Assembly: GCA_012064415.1 (NCBI GenBank) | Contig: SSNU01000041.1 | Location: forward strand, 256,330-320,329 | Direction: 5' to 3' | Origin: Gyrodactylus bullatarudis | Taxonomy: Eukaryota; Platyhelminthes; Monogenea; Gyrodactylidea; Gyrodactylidae | Length of the DNA stretch: 64,000 nt | In this document: positions 56,111 through 64,000 of the stretch, piece by piece | How the letters are laid out: the number at the start of each line of letters is the position of its first letter | How positions within the stretch are numbered: position 1 is the stretch's first letter | Notes under the pieces: model-generated | Told to the model about the DNA's origin: nothing | Database searches by the model: none | Seen by the model: the letters and a program-made list of their open reading frames with translations, nothing else | Position numbers and translations under genes: made by a program

Positions 56111-56280
56111 AGTGTTTTCAAATTCTTTTTGACAATCATACAGGCTTTTAACAATCCATAATGTTAGAAAAACAATTTGATAAAAATTCAAAAACGAGGA
56201 CAAAATAAAACTGAAAACGTACTTGAATTAATTTGTTTTAGTAATACCACGATATCTATTCAATTGCGGAATGTTAATTC
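56111..56280. promoter_or_regulatory. Shared bidirectional promoter region SPPL2 / EGFR
   Basis: 170 bp between divergent start codons, AT-rich; would have to include both promoters unless further noncoding exons exist. If the SPPL2 start is at 56203 the interval shrinks to 77 bp. Confidence 0.4.
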
Positions 56281-59200
56281 ATGGCATCCTTCGTATATTT
56301 TCTGCAAAAATCGACACATTCATTAATTTTAATTTTTAGTAAATAACAATGAATTTGACTTTATTTCAGTATCTATTTTCATCATTTCATCAGAGATTTG
56401 TATAACAAATGAGGAATTAATCAATACACCTTCCACCAATCGCTTTCACTACTTTAGGCGACTTTACGATAGGAACTGTACTCATTTAATAGGCAATCTT
56501 GTTCTCACAGATTTGGATGATAAAAACTCTGGAGATTTATCCTTTTTACATGATCTCAAGGAAATATATGGCTATGTTTACTTCAGGAACATTACAAATG
56601 TTGAATTAAATTTGAGGAAACTTCGAATGATTCGAGGTAGAAATGGAGGAATTCCCACCAACTTTACAGCTTCTGCAAGTCTCTATATTCATGAAAATAA
56701 CAAAATGAAACTTTTCATGCCTGTTTTATCTACAATCTCGGCAGGGGATGTTGTCCTTTTTGCTAATAATCAGTCCTGTTTCATCGAATCTTTTAACTGG
56801 AATAAAATCCTATATAATCCTTACAAACAGAAAATTTTCCAAATTGGAAATAATTTTGTTGATTGTGATTGGAGTAAGACTCTTGATACTCTTGGTTTAT
56901 TAAGATTCATTTAGAATGCGACAATAGTTGTCCAAACGCTTGTTGGAATAAAGGATTTCCTGGGTGCCATCTAATGACAAATAATATCTGTCCTACAGAG
57001 AAATTCGATGGGAAATATTGTTACAGAGAGAATGAACTACAGGACTACCAATCATGTCACCCTGAATGCATTGGTGGATGCTTCGGAACTCAATCTAGTG
57101 AATGCCATGTAAGTACAGAAAGCTCAGTAATAGTAAAATTATTATTCCCTTGAAAATTAGGAGTAGGAAGAATTTTGTACACAAATTTCATACATCTTGA
57201 TATTAATGAGCTAAATTAATAAAGTTTTCATAACAGAACCAATTACTTGAGCCTATATGCTAAATATCACTAGTTTGTTTTTTAATTGGATACTTGGATC
57301 AATAAATTTACAAAAGATATTCTCGATCTATCAGAACCATCCACTCTCGCTCATTTGATCACAAAAAAACAACCATACAAATCAGCTACAGAAGTGAGAG
57401 TCTTCCTAGTTGCACTAAAGAGAGACAGAGAGCCATCAATCCACCCCCACCCCCCTTAACTATAGTTTAATTACCAAATTAATTTCAGTTTAAACTTTAC
57501 AAAAAATATCTCTTCTTGATGTTTTTTGCATGTGCATTTTTTGTGTATGTATCTAAAATCAAAATTATGCTGGTTAAAATGAGAACTTTTGAGTATTTTT
57601 GTTAATTTGGTCGATTGCATTTTTTCTTCGGGGTGGACCTTTTGCTTAACATTTGCATTCAACAATCATTTAGTTACGAGATTGAAAATTTGACTGAATA
57701 ATACTGAGAGAAAGAGATAATCTCTCAGCATAATGATGATGTAAGTGATTACATATTATACATTCATGGGTAGTAATATTGTATTATGCATACACCGTGT
57801 GTGCATTGCAATCGAGGAGGCTCAATTCTAAAAAAAGCAAAAGACAGACATACACTAACATTCATTTACTCATCCATTGAAGAATAGCCAAGAGTATCCT
57901 CTCAGAACTTCACTTCAAGCTGAACTTTATCAAGTAACGGCTTAGATTGGACTTTTACATCCAAACAGGCTTACCTTGTCTCTCTGGGTGATAGGGTGGT
58001 GGTCTCTCCTTTTACTGTCAATTTCCTTTTTGCATATTGAACATATTAAATTAATAAAATAGATAAACTTGACAGATAGAAAGTTAAAAAATCAATAAAC
58101 TTCTTCACAGTTGGATCAATAAAAATATCCCTGAACTCAAACTGAAATTCCACGTAGAGTAAATACTCAAATTAGAGAGCCTGAATCTGAATAATCGATT
58201 TGATTTAAAAATTGAATAAATTTTACTTCTTGACAGGAGGGTAGTATTCTGGGCTTTCTATGAGATAGCTGGAAATGTAATTTCTAAAACATTTATTCGA
58301 ACCTGTTACTCAATTTGCTTATAATGGCTCTCTGAATGAATTCCATTTCACTTGTACATTGAAACGAAAGAAACATGTTTGATTTTTCTGTCTGAACAAA
58401 GCCCATCTGTGATCAGTGATCAATAAGAATTTTTCTAATCTACAAAGAAACGAGATGTACAATTGAGTGGACATCAAACACTAGCATTAATAAATTGTGA
58501 AATATCCATTCGAAAATACACAATGCACTCGCATTGTGCACTGGATGGCAGATGGGATAAAACTTTCTGACTATTGTATTGTCTTGTTATAGTTATTAGA
58601 AGGAGAATATTGCAGGAGTACTGCTTCAGACCAGACAACAAACCTTCTTATCTTTCTCTATTCTTCCCAGAGGAGGATGAATACCAGTGGATAGAGTAAA
58701 AGTACACTTTGTTTTAGAATTTATTTTCTACCGGAGGTACATTGTGCGTGAATGTTCAATGGACTGGAGGTAATTTTTAATCCTTGTGAATGCCAAGATT
58801 AATAATAGCATACTAGATGTACGTAAAAAAGTTGTCTCAACAGTTTTAGCAGAGAGGAATGTCATTTATTCAAGTTTATCTCCATCAAAGTACAAATTAA
58901 ACGCCCACATTATTTATCCATTTTCTAAATTTATCCTCTTATAAATACCCTTTTATTATCTTATCAAAATAAAGTGGCAATAAAAATACTTTGAATTTTT
59001 CCCTGCCTTTGAAAATCTAAACTTTGCATTTAGTAGGATTCATCTGAAGGTTTATGCCACCTCACTCCACTGAAATCTCGAATTGATTTAGGGGGTAACC
59101 AATGCAATTAATTATGATCTGAGATCATTATGAGATAGGGTAATTTTCATGTTAAAAGATTTCAACTTTCTCTCAATAGTTTTGACAAAAATCCACATTT

Positions 59201-62200
59201 GCCTACCCCCACCTTTGATTTGATTTAGATTCAATTCCGTTAACATGGAATACACTTTGTCCTTTTTGCGCAATTTAAGATGGACTCTTTGCTTCTATTT
59301 TGGTTGACCTTGGACTAATTTCAAATTAATTTTAAACAATTTCAACCGTATACAATGTATACAGTATACTTTACCTTTGATGATGAAACAATCAACATTT
59401 AATATCCAGCTTGAGACAGAAAAAATCTAGCATGATGATTAGGGACTCAAAAATAGTACCAAATAAAATAAAAAATGGTATACTTTACAGTATATTCAAT
59501 CTTGTCCCATCAACATTTCTGATTTTTTTTCAAATTTTTTTCACCATTTAACTGTTATAGCGCATATTTTACAAAATAAATAGTTCAAATTTTTAATTCT
59601 ATGGACAGTAATTTAGTGCAGAAATAGTACCAGGTATCTTTAAATTGGGATAAGATGGACAGATTTTTTCTTTAGATCATTGCAACTCAGTTATCTAGAG
59701 TAAAAATAGACTAAATGATACTTTTTTGAGGCCCTAATGATGATGGATTCGAATACAGAATGATCGGGAAAGAGAGAGGTCTTAGATATTTCCACAAAAT
59801 TTCGCACTTCATGAGTGACCATGGAATTTTTTACCATCAAAATGAATTCTTCAGAGTACAGTAGCAGTTAGTAAAGTCATGATTGCTTTGATTTTATCAG
59901 GAGGTGAAAATCCCAAACCGAAGCTAAATAATCTTGTTTATGACCAAATTTACACAGAGGGATATTAGTAGAATCTCACCTTACCATCTCATGGGCTTGT
60001 TGAATTTCTGATAGGAGTAAGAAAGCAGAATAGTACAGTAGAAGTTTTATTATCAAATTTTTGAAGCTTTGCATTGATATCCTGTTTAATGCAATGATCA
60101 ATCAATGGAAAAAGTTGCATTTCTGCAGCTCAAACTTTTGTTAATGATCCTTGTTTTTTTTCTCAAAGTCATGCTTAAATTTCAATAACAATGGAAATTG
60201 TACCGTCGATTGTGTACCTTCAAATAAATCCTCTTTGAGTAAATACAAATTGGCCAATTTCTGTGTTGAACAATGCCCCGTAGGAATGTTAATACAAGAG
60301 GATCGATGTGTACTTGAATGTGACCTCACTAGATTTCAACCGATAAAGGGAATTTGTGTTCCTTGCAAGGAAGAATGTCCAAAAGGTAGGCCTGTGTAAT
60401 ATTCTAAACTAATTTCCTCAATTTCAGTATGTAGACTCAGTGAGAGAGAGAATGATGTTCTGGATGGAACAGGACTGGCATCCCTGCAGAATTGTACTAT
60501 CCTCGAAGGGAATCTCATCATTGAATCAGCATCCTTCGATGAGACGTGAGTAATTTCCCTCCCTTCCTATTACCCTATTGTTGAGACATTAAAAATGTTG
60601 ATTGTGAGTTAAAAAATTTTCCTGATCGGTCAGAGTAAGCATCGGTGCTTCTCTGGAAAAAATTTCATACCAAGGGTTGGACATATATTTTAGACAACTT
60701 GTTTAATCATTAATATGAGTACCAAAAAGACAAGATGATTTTTGATTAATTCTTCCAGATTCACTCCAGAAGATCGTTCTCCAATCAGGGCTAGCTCAGA
60801 ATTCTTTGCCCTATCTAATTTGAGAGTGATTACCGGCTATGTGATAATAAATCTTGCCAATTTCAAACCAATCGACTTTGAACTCAAGAACATGTCCTTC
60901 TTATGGAAGCTCAGTGAAATTCAAGGTGTCTGTAAGTTACTCTCACTCAATACAATGTGATTTAGCTCCCTTTGGTACTGCTATGGAGATAAAAAATACC
61001 AAGTTGTTCTATCTGGGAACAAGTTCCCTGAGAACCATGAAGAATGGAGTTCTTGGTTTGGAAAACAACCCATTCATTTGTTACGTTCAAACACTGCCTT
61101 GGTTTAGTGAGTGATTATGAACCTTATTTCAACACAACACTGAGAAATTATTTTCCATTACAATAGGAGTTGACGAAAAAGCTAAAAAGAATCCCAACAT
61201 AGATAGACTTCAGATAAGAGGAGAGCTGAACATTTACCAGAGAAATGGCCTCTCTCTTAAGGAATGTGGTAATTAAAATTACAATTAATTGTCTCTGATT
61301 AATTAAATTACAGAGCAAATTGGCGATATCTGCCATCAAACATGCAATACCAATGCTGGTTGTTGGGGTCCTGATTCTTTTGACTGTGTCCTCTGTGAGA
61401 ATGAATACGCTAACGAGGATGTTGGCTGTGTGACTTCCTGTTCCGATGTCCCTGGATACAGATCTGTACCCAGAAAAAGTTACAAGTAATAAATTATCAC
61501 TAATAATTAGAGATCATATAAATTAAATTTGCTAATTTTCTAAATCTTATTAATATATATATATTTTTTTAATTATGGTTACTACCAAGTATATTCATAA
61601 TTTCATTTTTTCTCTTAGAGAAAGAAAGAAAACAATTCCGCAAAGCTATGAAATTTGCGAAGCCTGTCACCCGGAATGCTTGAGCAAGTGCACAGGTCCA
61701 TCAGTGTATGAATGTCTCGGAGGGTGCAAAAATGCTATGGACAATGGTAAATGTGTACCAGCTTGTCCAAACGACAAATACCTTGATTCCAACTTGAAAG
61801 AATGCTTCCCCTGTCATAAGTCATGTCAAGAACCAATAGACATTTCTGAGCCGAAATGTTCTGGTCCAAGCTCAAATTTAGGCTTTGATGGCTGTTCTTA
61901 TTGTTCCCTGTACCAGCTCCTTGATGTTGGCGGTTTCGATTGTGTCAAAGAATGTCCCAGTGGGATGTACAAGACCACTCTAACCAAGGCCAATGAAAAT
62001 CAGGTTTATTGGGATAATTTGAAAGAGACAAAAGCAGAAAATGCCTCTTATATATCAATTTGTAGTCATTGTGATGAGCCATGTACCACATGTAATGCGC
62101 CTGGTGTAAACCTCATAAATGGAGTCGGTTGCCTCCAATGTGACGGACTATGGCATCGTAACAAATGTGTCAAAACTTGTCCAGAAGATGAGACCTACAC

Positions 62201-64000
62201 GATGTTACAGACAAGTCCGAACGATTTGATCTCGAGTCAATACCTAAGTAGTTTTAGCAGATTTCCACAAATGGACTCTTCAAGTCAAGATAACAGCATG
62301 CAACCTCAGATTCGAATACGAAGTATTCTTGACAAATGCCTGTCTTGTCATGAGGAATGCCTCAGTAAATGCTGGGGTCATCAATCATCCCAGTGTTTTC
62401 GCTGTCGACATTTCACTCTGGCCATCTATAATGCAGAATCAAGCGTATGTTGTTGATGCATCATTATCATGAATTAGTCAAGATTTGCAACGATTTTGAA
62501 CTTTTCTTGAGATTCATTCCAACCAAAATGATTTATATTTTATTGACTCGAATTGTAGTTCTGCTGATACTTTTTTTAACAGAGTTTTCTTATGTAAGAG
62601 TAATCAATATTCATATTATAGATTTTCGAACTAAATTGCGTGAGCAAGTGTCCAAACAACAAACCCTACGTTTTCAGTGGCAATGATGGAGTCTACTACT
62701 GTTATGAGTATGATCAGTTTCTGGGCACCTTTATTAATGAAACCTCAGCTAATCAGAGTCAAGAACTTTTAACCTATCTAAAATCCATGTTACCTCCAGC
62801 AGCCTTCCAGGAGCAACAGAGTCAAATACGACTTTCTCAAGCATCTAGTATTGGCCTAATATCTGTGGCTAGTATAGCTAGCCTAATTTTACTAATCACC
62901 ATGTTTATTGTTTGTTGTCTGAGGTTGCGACTTAGAAGGATTCGTAAGATTGGCAAAGTTCCCTACACTGTCGCAGATTTACTGAGAGCACTTTGTTGTG
63001 GAAAGACTTTGTATCGTTTCTACGAGAGCCCAAAGGAAGTTTACACGAATAATTTAGACATGAGGTTGGCGGTAAGTCTTTCCCTCAATCATAGCATTTA
63101 ATTGTGAATCATCAGTGCTAGGTATAATAATTTGAAAATATTTTAACCAGTCTCCAAACAAATCTCAATTACACATAATAATGGGCAGTGAATTGGAAAC
63201 AGAAAGACTTCTTGGGTCAGGCTCTTTTGGAGATGTCTTCTATGGGCGGCTTAAATATGCAACTGGTACAAGAAATGACTCTTCGACCAGTAAGAGTCCT
63301 TTTTATTTATATTTTAGGTCTCGTACCTCTTGAAGTAGCCATCAAAGTCTTGAATCGTGATAAAGACTCGAAGCAAATCGAAGAAATGATTGCAGAAGCT
63401 TCCCTAATGGCAACAGTGAATAATAGATATTGCCTGTCACTATTGGGCATTTGTCTGGCCAATGACAGCCCAAAACTCATCTCAGAATTTCTGGCCCTAG
63501 GTAGTCTAGACTCCTACCTCGATAATTATAAGGACTCAATAAATCAAGAGTATCTTTTGGAATGGTGTCAACAAATAGCTGAAGGAATGCAATACCTTGG
63601 CAGTGTCAATATAATACACAGGTATATATTTATATTCATTCACATATTCTTCTCTCTATTAATTGATTTTATAAAATGTTCTCAATAATTCTTCCAGAGA
63701 CTTGGCTTGTCGAAATATCCTTCTGAGAAATGAAAAGACAATAGCAATCACTGACTTTGGTCTCTCGAGAATGATAAGAAAAGACAACATCATCACAGAG
63801 TATGGAGAGCATTACGAGATTTTGGTCAGTTCGGGCAAGGTTCCTATTCGTTGGCTGGCAGTTGAATCGCTCAGGTACTCCAAGTATTCTGTAAAGACTG
63901 ATGTTTGGGCGTACGGAGTAACCGTCTGGGAAATATTTAGTTTTGGTGAACGACCTTATAGTAATTTCAAGACGTCTGAAATTGTCCTATTCGTTCTTGA
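56281..64000 (+). CDS. EGFR: EGF receptor family tyrosine kinase (partial, runs off the right edge)
   Basis: Exon 1 (56281-56338) and a 31-nt intron give a signal peptide 'SLILIFISIFIISS'. Then L domain 1 ('CTHLIGNLVLTDL...LRKLRMIRG'), furin-like Cys-rich domain ('CDNSCPNACW', 'CHPECIGGCFG', 'CVEQCPVG'), L domain 2 ('LRTMKNGVLGLENN'), and a long second Cys-rich region ('TCNTNAGCWGPDSFDC', 'CHPECLSKCTGPS', 'CLSCHEECLSKCWG'). The membrane helix lies near 62845-62925. The kinase has GSGSFGDV, Lys in 'VAIKVL', 'CLSLLGICLAND', catalytic loop 'HRDLACRNILL', 'TDFGLSR', 'KVPIRWLAVESL' and 'DVWAYGVTVWEIFSFGERPY'; sequence ends before the kinase C-lobe finishes. Most introns are 28-65 nt, but one is 3.06 kb. 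All key catalytic residues are present. Confidence 0.95.
57109..60168 (+). other. 3.06-kb intron of the EGFR gene
   Basis: Donor GTAAGT at 57109 and acceptor TTTTTCTCAAAG ending at 60168 join '...SSECH' to 'SCLNF...' in frame, inside the first Cys-rich domain. The body is AT-rich with a C-rich patch CCACCCCCACCCCCC at about 57442-57456, small repeats of GTATACTTTACAGTATA type at about 59350-59500, and no convincing nested ORF or transposon. All the other EGFR introns seen here are much shorter, so this one may hold regulatory or noncoding RNA elements. Confidence 0.7.

Noticed and set aside
57471..57665. Minus-strand 64-codon frame in the large EGFR intron
   Set aside because: Short, Lys-rich, AT-driven and without start context or similarity.

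Overview
The window is animal nuclear DNA: AT-rich, with genes on both strands, GT-AG introns, AATAAA polyadenylation signals and many bilaterian families (Pbx/extradenticle, EGFR, a BAR-RhoGAP, a DEG/ENaC channel, a claudin-like protein, FMR1/FXR, cullin-5, virilizer/VIRMA). Two traits stand out. Many introns are only 27-36 nt, although others run to several hundred nt or 3 kb, and several long genes have no intron at all (NOL10, ACOT8, FMR1-like, a DUSP, TSP1-Ig protein). Some proteins are shorter or more degenerate than their family norm (a 632-residue ATG2-like protein, an FMR1-like protein with eroded KH motifs, an ACOT8 without a peroxisomal C-terminus). This fits a miniaturised or simplified animal; an orthonectid- or dicyemid-like spiralian is one possibility, but I cannot assign a species from sequence alone.

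Layout. 1-8.3 kb: the 3' end of a membrane-protein gene (+), then on the minus strand a short ATG2-like gene, a very acidic secreted Asp/Glu/Cys repeat protein, and a TSP1-Ig membrane protein with a basic Cys-rich tail. 9.4-12.9 kb: FLOT2 (-) head-to-head with RFC2 (+), then an ependymin-like secreted protein (-). 13.4-16 kb: Pbx and VTA1 (+). 16.1-19.5 kb: two tandem guanylate kinases (-) head-to-head with a small DEG/ENaC channel (+), then a small acidic-tailed protein (-). 19.9-22.9 kb: NOL10 and a POLR3G-like gene in tandem, 115 bp apart. 23-31 kb: VIRMA (-), head-to-head with a claudin-like gene (+). 32.3-34.9 kb: a decayed Tc1-like transposon carrying an inserted, decayed non-LTR reverse transcriptase. 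34.9-38.7 kb: gene-poor, with another retrotransposon relic. 38.7-48.7 kb: DUSP, ACOT8, FMR1-like and CUL5, all minus. 49-54.2 kb: ARHGAP17/44-like BAR-RhoGAP (+). 54.3-56.1 kb: SPPL2-like protease (-), head-to-head with EGFR (+), which runs off the right edge inside the kinase domain.

Most of the genes are unrelated housekeeping or signalling genes, so no pathway cluster is evident. Recurrent structural themes are head-to-head pairs with 164-170 bp between start codons (four cases), tight convergent ends (38-67 bp), and splice-acceptor-like sequences just before some start codons, which may point to 5' UTR introns or spliced-leader trans-splicing. The most unusual coding region is the acidic repeat protein with its 807-bp higher-order duplication, next to the TSP1-Ig membrane protein.
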